Positions 52,816 through 63,867 of a stretch of 64,000 bases of DNA are shown one piece after another (the stretch's first letter is position 1; each line of letters opens with the position of its first letter). The stretch covers positions 16,810,337 to 16,874,336 of the forward strand of contig AP026538.1 in the NCBI GenBank assembly GCA_026075535.2, written 5' to 3'. Both the position numbers and the translations under genes were made by a program. The notes below the pieces were generated by a model. That model was not told the DNA's origin, made no database searches, and saw nothing but the letters and a program-made list of their open reading frames with translations. This DNA comes from Tricholoma matsutake. Its lineage: Eukaryota > Basidiomycota > Agaricomycetes > Agaricales > Tricholomataceae.

Positions 52816-54741
52816 TTATGTTCGGCCACCGTGTCCTGCAGGATGGTAAGCAGGAGGGGAGCAAGAGTTACGTCTCGCACTCACCTCGTCATAGCGAGCT
52901 TTGATCCAGTCACAGTCAAAGCGATGTCGCCAAAAGTTGCACCGACGATCGTCGGATGCGTGGTTCTTCTGGCAGTTTACACACCTAGCCGGGTGAGGAC
53001 AGGCTGCCCCTTCGGGGGTAGCTGGGATGGGGGGGTTCACTTTAGCGTTTCCCTTGCAACACCCAGCAAGGGCACGATGGTGCTCCTTGCGGTGTGGGCC
53101 TGCACAAACCGGACATTTGGTTTGTGGAGCTCTGCATGCTGGGGTGGGGTGTCCCCACTTCCAGCATCGTTGGCAGAGAGGTAAGCCGGGGTTCGCCCTG
53201 GCCGCCCTAACATAAGCAATGTAGCGCCTGAATTGGACGCCACAACTGATGAGAGCCTTGGCTCGTGCACCGCTGACTGAGTCAGCGATGTTGAGATACA
53301 TGGTGCATGTATCCGACATTTTCGAATCTCGTATCACCCGTGGGGGTACCTGTAGCACTGTGAGGTCCGAAATTCTGGACTTCTCCAAGTGTGCGATGAC
53401 GACCTCAGGCGTTAGGGCCTTGTCGTTAGCAATAAAGGGCACGTTGACCAATTTGAGGTACGACGTGGATGTGGGTAGCGCTGCATCTACTTGCAGTGTG
53501 AAGGGGAATGCTTTGTGAGCAGCCTCCTTGAAGCAACGAAGGTCCTCCTCAGAGGCAATGACGTCAGTAGCTACTGATAGGTTACCAGTGTGCATTGATG
53601 CGGACTGGGCCACTAACTTAGAGTGGTGCAGACCGAGGGTGACCCGGACATGGTCCAGGAAGTCAGCAGGGTTCATTTCCGCCCCAAGGGGAGGACGAAC
53701 GTGTACCAGGACCTGTCGTCTCGACGGTCCATGGACAGTAGGCAAAGGCTTTGCAGCTTTCGGTTTGGAGGGGCCGACATGCTGCTGTATGTCTGCCAGC
53801 TTGTCAGTAGGAAGTTCAGGGAAGGCCTTGGCTAGTCGCACAAGGCCATCCATGGATGAATTAGGTGTTCGCCCCCCAGGGAAGCGAGCAACTTGAGCAA
53901 AGGTCCCCTTGCCCAAAGGCCTGGTCGACCAGTTCACAGGGGGAGGTGGACCTCGTCCCCATGATGAAGAGACACCCCCTGCTGGGGGTTTAGGAAGAGG
54001 TCAAGTCCCTTTTGGGCCTCTGGTCCTCGCAGATTTGTGAGGGGGGGGGCATTGCCCATCCCATCCCTCCAGGTACTCCATCCTCGGGACGTCGTTGGGA
54101 TCATTGGAGATCATACCTGACCTTGGTCGTTTACTACCCCCAGTCATCCTGTCTAGTGCTCTCTGGAGCGTAGCGCTCCCGGAGTCGCGATCGAGATCAG
54201 CCTCAGCAGCTGCTACCAGCACCGAGCCCAGTTGCTCTGCAATGTTCTGCCGTTCTTCGGCAGTAGGTCTCCTGGAACCCGTCCTGTTCAAAACAATCCG
54301 GAATCCTTCAGCATATTCCCCCAAGTCTTTGGCAAAGGTCTGGGGTCCACTCCAGTCATCGCTTGCCATCTCCGTGTCCTGTATAACATGGTGGGAAGAA
54401 GAAACAGCCCCCTCATCAGCCCACTGCGAGGCAGGTGTCAAGGGAGTAGCAGGTGGTGCAGGAGATGCAGTGGCATCCCTGGAAGAGAGCGCTGGCACAC
54501 TAAATCACTGTGCTCACGGTGTGATGATGCCCGCCCCATATGGGGAGGGGGTTGGAGAACCTCTTTGGGTCTGGTGAGGACCCACTGAGGGAACATTCTG
54601 TGAGGATCTGCGGCTCAAACCGAGCTGCAGAGAGTCAATGGGATCATTGCCAGGAGTTCAAGGCATACCCGATCTAGAGAGTCCCCCCTCATCCATCGCT
54701 TCGCCCAATCTCCCCCCTCTTCTGCTAATAGAATCTGACAT
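52816..54741 (-). pseudogene. LINE-A ORF1, full length (641 codons plus stop), TGA-broken
   Basis: ATG 54741 (MSDSISRRGGRLGEAMDE) to TAA 52816-52818; the ORF2 ATG follows with no gap. TGA codons occur after SRSGMP (about 54660), at two nearby sites around 54510-54530 (PWAQRF in the copy at 5935 reads P-TGA-AQ-TGA-F here) and at 54000 (GT-TGA-PLP, CGA elsewhere). From 53937 to the end the frame is open for 373 codons: MDGLVRLAKAFPELPTDKLA, NPADFLDHVRVTLGLHHSKL, then three knuckles CQRCWKWGHPTPAC, CPVCAGPHRKEHH, CVNCQKNHASDDRRC. Confidence 0.85.
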
Positions 54742-54921
54742 GTGTTGGTAAGATGCTGGATAAACCGGATTGCTGGGATCGTTGATGGATGGAGCCACAA
54801 AAGATGAAAATGGTGTCGACGAAGTTTTTGGTGGCTGTGCACGTAGCGGTAACAAGACAAGAAGCGATGAATAAAATTTGTTCTGAGTTTGGACTGAGTG
54901 AATAAGTAACATGAATAGTCT

Positions 54922-57900
54922 TTAAGCAGGTAATGGTCCGGGTTTCTGCGGGTAGCGGGTGTGAAAATCTGCAAGGAGTTCTTGGGTGTGGTCAAGTTCT
55001 GTAACAGGTAGCCAGGAAGTCTCTTCGTCGGTTCCCTGGTAACCTTCCCATCGGATGAGGTAGAGAATCTTGCAGCGACATCGGTTGTTGACTTTGGAGT
55101 CAAGGACTTCGGCGATCTCATATTCGAGCTCATCATTGATGGTGATCGGAGGAGGTGGAGGTTGTACTCAATTTGGAATTGTGTTCAGGGAGTGTTTCAG
55201 TTGAGAGACATGGAAAACAGGGTGAATGGCCCACATGTGATCCGGGAGCCACAGGGTGACTGAGTGCCCAGGCAGGCGATGATTTCAAAGGGGCCATGGT
55301 GCTTTTCGGAAAGTTTCTTGGAAGGACATGTGGTGCAGATATTTTCTGCAGTGACGTAGGCAGAATCACCAATGTTGAAGTCGGGTGTGGGTGCCCGATG
55401 TTTGTCCGCAGGACCTTGATAATGCTCTTGAGCAGCCACAAGTTGTTTCCAAAGCTCCTGATCAAGGTCGCCTAAGTCGACGACAAACTCGTGGGCGCGC
55501 TGTGAAGCTAAGTTGTGTTCTGGAAAGACAGAAATGTTTGGGTGATAGCCTTTGTTGGCAAAGAAGGGGGATATGCCTGTAGAGGTGGAAGGAGCATTGT
55601 TGTAGGCAAATTCGCCCAAGGGCAAGAGGTGAGACCAGTCGTCCTGCTGATAGTTGCAGAAGATCCGGAGGTACTGCTCCAAGGTCTGATTTAGTCGTTC
55701 TGTCTGACCATCACCTTGTGGGTGATAACCAGAAGTGAAGTGGATCCACATGTCGAGCGCTTTGCCGAGGGAGCGGAAGAAATGGGAGACAAACTTGGAT
55801 CCTCAGTCGCAAGTGATGTGCGACGGAATGCCATGCTTGGAGAAGACATGGAGGACGAACAGGTTGGCTAGTTCTTGGGCTGTGATTTCGTTGACAGTTG
55901 GGATGAAGATGCCTTGTTTGGTGAGACGGTCAACAATGACCAGGATAGCAGTGTGACCATTGGAGTCAGGTAGTTGCTCAATGAAATCCATGGAGATGGA
56001 GTTCCAAGGTCGTTCCGGAACTGGAAGTTGCTTTAGGAACCTGTAGGGCTTGTGTCGAGGTGATTTGGATCATTTGCAAGTGGTACAGGATTTGCAGAAT
56101 TCCTGCACAAAGGTGCAGAGGTTTGGCCAGACATATTCCCGGCAGACAAGCTGCTGGGTTTTGTTTTGTCCAAAGTGGCCAGAGAGGATGTGATCATGTT
56201 TGTACTGAAGGACCTTGAGGCGAAGATCTGCGATGTCTGGAACATAAATCCGCTTGAAGTGGCGGAGAAGACCTGCCTCGTCTATGGTCCAGTTGGGGTC
56301 GGTGGGTGTTGGAAGATGTGCAGATGAAAAGGGGTCAAGGGGTAGGGAGGTGTGGATGTCATGGTGAAGTTTCTCAACATCCATGATTACTGCTTGTCGA
56401 AGAATGGGTGTGGTGAAATAGGTGGCATGGAGGGAAGAGGCGAGGTGTTCCTGTGTGAATACAGGTTGGAAGTTGGTTGGGTTTACGGAGGTGAAGTTGC
56501 TATTTCCCCCTTTACGGTAGACGTCCCAATGTCTAGTGAGCGCGTCTGGCTTGGCCCCTAGTTTTCTGGGGCGGAAGCGGATGACGAGATTGAATTGGGA
56601 AAGGTACTCAGACCAACGGGCCTGGCAGCGGGTGAGCAACTTGGTAGTGCTGAAGTACTCAAGATTTTTGTGGTCGGTGACCACATCAACCGGGTTTGCG
56701 GAACCCTCGAAGTACTGCTGCCAGTGTTTGAAGGCTTCGAAAATGGCCAAGAGTTCCTTGTCATGTGTGTCATAATTTAGTTCAGCAGGATTGAAGGAGT
56801 GGGAATGAAAAGCTACTGGATGGATTTCTCCATCCGCAGTGTAAACCGAAAGGATAGCCGCTAGGGCATAGTCGGAAGCGTCAGTTTTGAGTACCATCTG
56901 TGAGTCAGGTACCCATTGCATTAAGATGGGGGTGTGGGTGAATTCTTGTTTGAGCTTTTCAAAAGCATCGTGGCACTTCTTGTTGAAGTCCCATGGTGCA
57001 GATTTCCATGTCAAGCGAGTGAGTGGGATGACAATGTCTGAATAGCCATTAATGAAGCGGCAGTAAAAGTTGCAAAATCCTAAGAAGGATTGAATATCCT
57101 TAACTTTCCTAGGCTCGGGCCAGTCAAGCACAGTTTTGACTTTATCCTCAGACATCTGCAGTCCATCTGGTGAAAGGATGAAACCCAAATATTTGATGGT
57201 GTCTTTGTGGAACTCACATTTCTGTGGAGAGGTGTAAAGTCCATTTTTCTGGAGACGGCAGAGGACTTCTTTGATGTGAGCCCCAAGCTGGGACTTGTCA
57301 TCGGAATAGATTAGGATGTCGTCGAGGTATACGATGACACAAACATCCAGCATGTCGCTGAAGATGTCATTCATAAACTGCTGGAAAGCTGTGGGTGCAT
57401 TAGTGAGCCCAAAGGGGACCACCAACCACTCGAAGGATCCATAGCGGGTGCAGAAAGTAGTTTTCCATTCATCACTGTCTGCAATGCGGACTAAGTGGTA
57501 AGCGTGCCACAAGTCTATCTTGGTGAACAAGCGGGCTTTTTGGGGAGAGTCGAGGAGGTCAGAAATGAGAGGAAGGGGATAGCAGTCTTTCTTTGTAAGA
57601 TGATTGAGTCCTCGGTAGTCGACACAAAGTCGGAGACTACCATCCTTCTTCTTGATGAAGAGAATCGGAGCGCCATGCGGAGACTTAGATGGGTGAATGA
57701 AACCTGAGTGGACATTTTCATCAATAAAGACTCGTAAGGCTTCTAATTCAGAGGGGGAGAGAGAATACATGTGGCCCAGAGGTGGAGGATATTGTCTTCT
57801 GTCTCTATCTTGAGGTTGTAAGACCAATGCAGAGGAAGGGTATCCACTTTAGTCTTATTAAAGACATCAGCGAATTCATGATATTCAGTCGGAATATCGG

Positions 57901-58600
57901 AGAGGTCAGAGGAGTTAGCAGAATGGGCAGAGTGGGTGGAGGGGGCAGATAACCCTTCTGGAGTGAAGGTCATCTGAAAAGCTACTGCCCCAGGAAGTTT
58001 GCTAGCATGCGCATAAGCAGCAGCGTTGATGAAGGAGATGTCGGGAGGTGTAAACTTAGGAGGAATGGGAGGTTTGGAAAGTGCGGAAGAGTCAAGGATT
58101 TCTACCAGAAGATTCAGGGACAAAGGTGATGTCAGGGGTGCTGGACCTCTATGATCTGCAGAGCGGAAAGCGAGTTGGCTTGAAGACTAGTCAATCAATG
58201 GATTGTATTGCTTCAGCCAGTTATGACCGAGTACGGCAGAACAGGAAGAGTCGAGCGAGGTTACATAAAATGACAAATTGAATACTTCACCGGCAGGGAA
58301 GGTGACTGGAAGTTTGAGTTATGGTGGAGTTGCAAGTTCCATCAAAGAGTCATAAACCAATCGGGTTAATGGATTCTGTGCTGAGTTGGTTATTCAACAT
58401 GAAAGAGGAGTCAAGGAAGCAGTGGGAGGAGCCAGAGTCAATAAGGGTTCGGAAAGGGGTGGACGAGTTGGGAAAGGTTAAAAGAATGGTTAGAGAGTCA
58501 GGGTCGGAAAGAGCGGACACGTTGAGACGAACGTAGGCAGCCAAGTGGGTAAGGTCAATGCAACCCCCAGCCCCAATGGCTGTATCCTGAGTGTTCCGGA
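54922..58600 (-). pseudogene. Gypsy-1 pol: protease, RT, RNase H, integrase, chromodomain
   Basis: Protease with LIDSGSSHCFLD (about 58440-58400). After a shifted stretch (IPTEYHEFADVFNKTKVD, about 57890), RT is open from 57827 for 585 codons: YSLSPSELEALR, KKKDGSLRLCVDYRGLN, FTKIDLWHAYHLVRI, VPFGLTNAPTAFQQFM, VYLDDILIYS (intact). RNase H: VLKTDASDYALAAIL, ELLAIFEAFKHW, VVTDHKNLEYF. Integrase: CKSCTTCK-(TGA)-SK, then VIVDRLTKQGIFIP (core D), HITCD-(TGA)-GSKF (second D), YHPQGDGQTERLNQ with E. Chromodomain at about 55100-54980: ILYLIRWEGYQGTDEETSWLP. The natural stop is TAA 54922-54924. Both integrase TGAs sit where Arg (CGA) is expected. Confidence 0.83.
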
Positions 58601-59779
58601 CTATTTTTCCGAGTCCATAGTCTCGGGAATGACAGTGGATGCATGGGCTTTTGCGGCTTTGGATTTCGGGCAGTTTCCTGCTACGTGCCCTTCCTCACTG
58701 CAGTAGAGACAAAGTCATTCTCTCATGCGACATTCTTGTTCCTCCCCAGTAAGCTTGCTGTTCTTCCCCAACTTATCGGAGATGGATGACTTGGGCTTGT
58801 CCTGGGAAGTGTTCTTTGTCACGGAAGACTGCTGGTTGGAGGTGTTACCGTGAGCGGAGTTTGAAGTGGCTTGGTTTGTCGGCAGGGAAGAGTCCTTCCG
58901 ACTAGAGTTACTGGAATTCTTTGTTTCGAAATGGGATTCATCCTCCTGCATCCAATAGATATCGTCGCAGTCCTGTGCTTTCAAGCGCAGTTCTGCAAGG
59001 GTGTTGGGTTTACCACCCCAAAGAACTTCTATGCAAAGTCAGAGTGGAAGACTGCGGAAATAGCGGTCACAAAGGGCTGCTTCGTTTCAGTTGACCCTAG
59101 AAGCTAATTCCCAGAAGTCAACATTATATTTCGTGATGCAACCACCTTTCTTCATTGCTAAGTCAGAGAGAGCTTTTTCCGTGTCTCCGACTGGGTCGTG
59201 CAGACCAAAGTTGCTTTCCAGCTCGGCAAGGAAAGCTTCATAGTCCCACATCCAGTGTGCGGAATCTGTTGGGTCATTCAGACCAGGCTCAAACCAACTG
59301 AGAGCTGATCCGTTAAGATAAGAAAGGATAAATATGATCTTTTTCTCATCAGAGGAAAATACATGTGGACAGTCATGGAAATGAAGATTACACAAGACTA
59401 GGAAGTCTCTAAGTTTCTTTGGGTTGGAGCCATCGAAAGTGTTGGGATCGCGAACTTTGATTTTCTCAGTCTTAGGTGCGTTGTTTTGTCAGAGGGTGCG
59501 GATACTCTCCGAGAGGTTGTAAAGAACATCTATGAACCTATCCCCTGGATCAGGGTTTCCCCCTGCAGGAGGTTGATTGTCAGGATCATTGGGATCGGGG
59601 TCACCCCCAGGGCCGTCCAGACTGCTAGGGTTGTCGGGTCCGCCGGGAGGTCCATCCTCTAGACCACGATCTTCCAACCCATAGGGTTCAGGCTGGTCGA
59701 TGCCCCCTACATACTCAAGGGGAGTTCTTGATCGAAAACCTTCTGGGTTGCCAGAAGGTTGCGGGGCACTGGTGGACAT
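58600..59779 (-). pseudogene. Gypsy-1 gag
   Basis: ATG 59779 (MSTSAPQPSGNPEGF) in one frame with TGA at about 59489 (RTL-TGA-QNN), 59087 (RVN-TGA-NEA) and 58715 (MRE-TGA-LCLYC). Pro/Gly/Asp-rich N-terminus (GGDPDPNDPDNQPPAG), retrotransposon gag domain at about 59440-59100 (KLRDFLVLCNLHF, IIFILSYLNGSALSWFEP, FLAELESNFG), Ser/Asn-rich linker, and nucleocapsid knuckle CLYCSEEGHVAGNC (CX2CX4HX4C) at about 58706-58665. A frame change near 58605 separates it from protease. Confidence 0.8.
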
Positions 59780-60067
59780 GAGATTGGCACTGATTGAGGG
59801 GGCTCCTGAGCTGATTTGTCAGAAAATGTTTGAGGGTCTGGAAGACACTCCAAACGTAGTAGCGGGTCGAGGGTTGGAAAGGGTGGATCGCTGGATTGCA
59901 GAGATCCCTGGAATAGTACCGGCACATTGGGAATTCCTGGTTGTGTGCTGGTGAGTTTCGGTTGGGGTCATAAGAGGAGAAGAGACGAGTGAAGTGTGAG
60001 TTCATATATACTGTTAAGAACTGATCCTAGAGGCCACTTCAGAATCCGACCGGACACTGCAGGTGAT

Positions 60068-62377
60068 TTTTTTTTTTTTTTTTTGGGTCAACAATTTATA
60101 ACGTGGGGCTCGATCGCAGTCCACGGAGCAGGATACAAACTTGGGTACTACTGTAACTACGCTTCCCCTCACCCATATCCTACCCAGGTCCTCGTTTTAG
60201 CCACTTTAGGCGGGCAGTGCCACAGATGTTGGCCTCTCAGCCAGGAAAGGCAATAATCTGGAGGGGGAGCCCCCCCTCCCAATGCTAGCCATTAACTCGT
60301 CCACCAGTGCAGAACGGTCCCCCAGCCACATATCCAACCGAAGTCAGATCAGGCGTGGCTGTGTTAATTCACTGTAAATCCCCCCTTGTGGGAGGAATAA
60401 CCATCTGCATGCTCCTGGCCAGCGAGGATTGACCACCCCAGACAAATGAGGTGGACCATCACCGTGCTCCCACATGAGTGACAGAAATGTGGTAGCTGGT
60501 TGTTCACCTGGTTATTCACTGGAACTACCATGGATAGGGGGCCAAGGCCCCCTTCAAGTAGATGCCAACGAGGGCATACACTCGGTAACAATGTCCCCCC
60601 CACAGCAGGGAGAAGGTAGAGGGAAGCGACAAACTGCCACTATCCCGATATCGGCCACCAACCAATTGGTGGGCATAGTTGTGGAGGGGTGACACCCCCC
60701 TTTCAGTAGCGGCGCTGCTGTGCTTGAGGACCTCGAGGACGGTGGCGTCGTGATGAGGACGAGGGTTCCCCATGATGGAGCTCTGCATGAGCTGCCTGCC
60801 TAGCCGCGTAGGAAGCCCTGAAGGCTGCCGGTGACATGAGGTCGAGAGGCAATCTGGCAGCTGCTAGTTCTGCTGACATTGGCTCAGACAATCGCCAGGT
60901 GGTCGTGAATAATTCCCAGGCCATCTGGCGCCATGCATTCCTCTCTATGAGCAGAACGGCGGATACTCGGACGGTACCGACGAAGATCGTCATAGCCTCC
61001 AGTAAGTGTAGAAAGCCATGAGAGGCGGATGTTATATCCACCCTCTCATCTCGCGACAATGGAGGCTCATCCTCCACCAACTCTGGAATGGCGGATGAAC
61101 CCGGTGATGTGGGGAGGGGTGGTGGAGATTGCTCCTGCTGCCCCTCTGGATAGAGGAGCTCGGCAATGCCAAGCTCTTGATTGTTGTTGGCCTCGAGCCC
61201 AAGCTCGAGAGCCAGATCATGCACCTTATTGGCTATCACTTGTGACGCCAAGAAGCAGTTTATCGTCTCCTGCGAGGCTAGCTCAGTGAGACCCGGAATG
61301 AATTCGACGTCTCCGCTGGTGGCAGAGCCATCGTCGTCATCTGGCAGGTCGGAGGAGTCATCCTCCGCCCAAAGATTGTGGAACTGGTTAGCCACATCAG
61401 AGTCCCATCCACTCAAGGAGACGTGTCCGAACTCTGGGAGGTAGTTGTCATCGAAGTCTGCGAAGTTGGTGTTTGTGTATAAGAGGGGGTTGCCATGTGC
61501 CGCCTGGTGTTGAGTTCACGCTCCATGGTTTGTAGAGGGCATTGAGGATGATTTAGCACAAGTAGATGATGGTAGAAGTCAAGGTACGTAGCGTGATAAT
61601 GATAACAGACGGTCCCTTATCACAATTCCGGGTCCACCCGACACAGCCTCCAGATGCTCCGAGGGGGCAGGCAGGCCGCAAATCCTGCTGCAGATTGGGA
61701 GGGACAATTGAACCCAGTTCCGAACACCTCAAGGGTGTGAGTGCTGGAGGTAAAGAGTTGGTGGTGAGTAGCGGCCACCAGAGCGTCGACCTAGCCACCA
61801 GGGGGCACCATCGCCCGGCCCCTTTTAACAATGGTGTATTCCAATGGGTAGTCAGTGTAGCAGGTCTCTAGATGTAGAAACTCATGCAGCATGGAGGTAG
61901 GAAGCCTCCCAGACGACCCACAATCCAGTGAATATGTCCCTCCTCCTGAACCAGACCTCCCCCAGCTAAGCAAATGCGACGACTTGGGCAAGTGTTGAAG
62001 TAGGCATCCCACACCCACTCTAAGCCCCCATAGGGGCCCAGACTACTCTTTCATTGCCAACACTCACCTAACCAGGATCCTCGAAGCCCAGGAGAACGAG
62101 ACGAATAGCAGACACTGTCAAAAACAGTGCCCGAGACATCCCTGGGGATCAGATGGACGGATCTCTTAGCAAATCAGGCCAGGCCTGGAGGTGCCGAGAG
62201 CCTTCATGATGGCAAAATCCGATCGAAAATCAGGCCAGGCCTGGAGGTGCCGAGAGCGTTCGTGATGGCGAAATCCAATCAAAAATCAGATGAAAATTGA
62301 AGTCTCGACGTTGCTACCAACATCGAGCAGGAGTGTTTACCACTGTTTATGGTGGTTGTAACAAGTCAAGGAGCGAT
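60068..62377 (-). mobile_element. Element B-9, full length (2.31 kb), 15-bp TSD, in Gypsy-1 leader
   Basis: Poly(T) 60067-60084, GGGTCAACAATTTATAACG, 3' region, ORF (61542-60703), leader and complete 5' end GTAACAAGTCAAGGAGCGAT (to 62377). Flanks GACACTGCAGGTGAT (60053-60067) and GACACTGCGGGTGAT (62378-62392) differ at one position, so both B termini are exactly defined by this copy. Its leader contains a 56-bp tandem duplication (62172-62283). It is the clearest full-length representative next to B-4. Confidence 0.93.
60703..61542 (-). pseudogene. Element B-9 ORF, 280 codons, one TGA at codon 9
   Basis: ATG 61542 (MPSTNHGA) then TGA at codon 9, then open for 271 codons to the stop at 60703-60705. 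Segments: FADFDDNYLPEFGHVSLSGW, acidic EDDSSDLPDDDDGS, FIPGLTELASQETINCFL, LALELGLEANNNQELGIAE, PELVEDEPPLSRDERVD, HLLEAMTIFVGTVRVSA, ERNAWRQMAWELFTTTW, AELAAARLPLDLMSPAAF, basic tail RRHRPRGPQAQQRRY. Translation from the Met at SGW-proximal MSGWDSD (61416) would give 237 residues if the first codons are dispensable. Confidence 0.72.
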
Positions 62378-63039
62378 GACACTGCGGGTGATGATAGTGG
62401 AAGATTGTCGGGTCAATGCGGATTCTGCGGGAGGGGAAACGGAAAGGACTTGGCTTCAGCTTGTAAGAAGCTGCGCCCTTCACCTCATCCAGTGTTCTAA
62501 TTTCAAGTTGAAGGTTTAGAGGTAGGAGCGGGAAAGTGTGGGTAAAAGTGGGGAGGAGTACAGAGGGACTTGGGTTAAGTTCAGATGGGACTAGAACTAC
62601 AGAGGGAGATTAGAGGTTGAGTCAAATGGAGTTCAAACTCTTAGAGGACAGGGGTTGGAGTAGAAGGAGGTTTTAGATTGGCAGGATAAAGTCGAGTCTA
62701 TGTCGATATATGAACTGAGGAATACAAGGCAAAACTAACTAAGCTTAAATACTGTAGTCCGGAATAATGCAGAACAGGAACAAAGACTGTGGCAGTGTCT
62801 TGACTGCGTAGATAAATTATCTAGTGGGAGCCACACAGGAATCTGTAGTCGAATTTGCAATAGAGATGGCAGCCTTGGGAAGGCATCCATGGATGCTGTA
62901 CAAGGCGGCCTGGTGCACAGCAGTGTGGGCAGTGCAAGGCAGCCGGGAACAAAATCGGGAGGTGTAGGCAAAAGTCATGTTCAATGTGTGGGAAAGGGTC
63001 AGATGGATGCGGGTTTCAATCAGGCGAGGAATGGTTCTT

Positions 63040-63867
63040 GACATATGAACAGGGTGGCATCAATGAGTGCTTCCCAAGCAATAACCCAGTCACCATGTGT
63101 TTTGACAGTTTTGGCAGGGGCTGAGGTACCATGGAGTAGCTCAAGGTTCCATCCAATAGGAATGGATCTCAATCTTCTTGTGTGATGGAGTAGATGTTGG
63201 AGAAGACATGGTTGAGGTCAACCAAATTTCCTCCAAGGAGGTTGAGCCATTCTGATTGAGGAAATTGTGGGTAGCTCCTTCCACAGTTGAATAAGTTTGC
63301 TTGGGCTCATTTAAGGTCTTTAGAGAAATTCTTGAGAAGAGACTGGGTTTTCTGTAATGACGCTGAGAGCTCAGTAGATCACTGGACTTTGGAATCATCT
63401 GGCTCATTCCATGGCAATGCCTCATAGTTGAGTCACATTCATTTCTTATAGTCTCCCCCATCATCTGATTTGGGAGATTGGGCTCGCTTAGTCGAGCTAG
63501 CAATGGGAGGTCCACATTCCGGCTCTTCTCCTGGAACATGGTCCAGGGTGTCAATAATACTGGACACCCTTTGTCTGCCCAATTGTGTGGCATTATCTCA
63601 GTATCGGAAGAAGTTGTCGAGCATGCCCATGTACACTCCATGGGTGGTGATAAAGGCACTTTCTTCCAGCTGCCTCTGGGGGATGGCCTGGAAGAGAAGC
63701 ATTGAGGCCTTTGGTTTAGATACTTCACCTGCCCTGAATAGTTGGATGATTTCAATACACTTGCTAACAACTTCATTTTGGAGCCCATAGGTTTCTCCCT
63801 GGCTGCTCCTGGTCACTTGTGTTTGGCATGTAATGCTGCTTGTGGGTGTTTCACCATACTGTGACAT
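63040..63867 (-). pseudogene. Retroelement-associated basidiomycete hypothetical protein, decayed
   Basis: ATG 63867 (MSQYGETPTSSITCQ), helical N-terminus (EVVSKCIEIIQLFRAGEVSK), then ESAFITTHGVYMGMLDNFF, KRAQSPKSDDGGDYKK, LNYEALPWNEPDD, YPQFPQSEWLNLLGGNLVDL and VFSNIYSITQED in one frame interrupted by six TGA codons. A frameshift near 63100 leads to AKTVKTHGDWVIAWEALI. The PQFPxSEWxNLxxG...VFSxIYS...KTVKTHGDWxIAW layout reminds me of hypothetical proteins common in mushroom genomes and associated with retroelements; this is from memory and not confirmed. Function unknown. Confidence 0.45.

Larger units (their letters stand above)
48403..54868 (-). mobile_element. LINE-A, full length (6.47 kb), no TSD
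   Basis: The only LINE-A with both ends in the window: poly(T) 48403-48421, 3' UTR of about 525 nt, ORF2 (52815-48946), ORF1 (54741-52816) and a 127-nt leader starting ATCGCTTCTTGTCTT at 54868. The left flank (TCGAAGTTGGTGAC) is the end of Gypsy-2 and the right flank (AATAAAATTTGTTCTG) is the 3' end of Gypsy-1. They do not match, so the expected duplication is missing and the copy sits at a chimeric junction of two retrotransposons in opposite orientation. Confidence 0.9.
54869..62990 (-). mobile_element. Gypsy-1, Ty3/Gypsy chromovirus, 3' end cut by LINE-A, leader split by B-9
   Basis: Minus-strand element: leader/5' LTR region from about 62990 to 59780 (with B-9 inserted), gag, protease, RT, RNase H, integrase, chromodomain ending at 54922. 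The 3' LTR is absent: 50 nt after the pol stop the sequence meets the LINE-A 5' end. The start coordinate of the 5' LTR is not certain because no second LTR exists for comparison; a TATA-like TATTTAAG at about 62740-62750 (minus) suggests that the promoter lies near there. Sequence is well separated from Gypsy-2. Confidence 0.8.
59780..62990 (-). promoter_or_regulatory. Gypsy-1 leader and 5' LTR region (contains B-9)
   Basis: 59780-60067 is untranslated leader upstream of gag (frames there are shadows); 60001-60020 has TATATATGAACTC on the minus strand, and the LTR may end near there. B-9 occupies 60068-62377. 62378-62990 continues the region on the far side: the duplicated target GACACTGCGGGTGAT, then sequence with a TATA-like TATTTAAG near 62745 on the minus strand. 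Past about 62990 sequence of the next, unrelated ORF family begins. No splice or primer-binding site could be assigned. Confidence 0.5.

Noticed and set aside
54615..55136. 173-residue ORF spanning the Gypsy-1/LINE-A junction as a fusion gene
   Set aside because: It reads out of frame in both elements (neither chromodomain nor ORF1 frame) and crosses the insertion point by chance.
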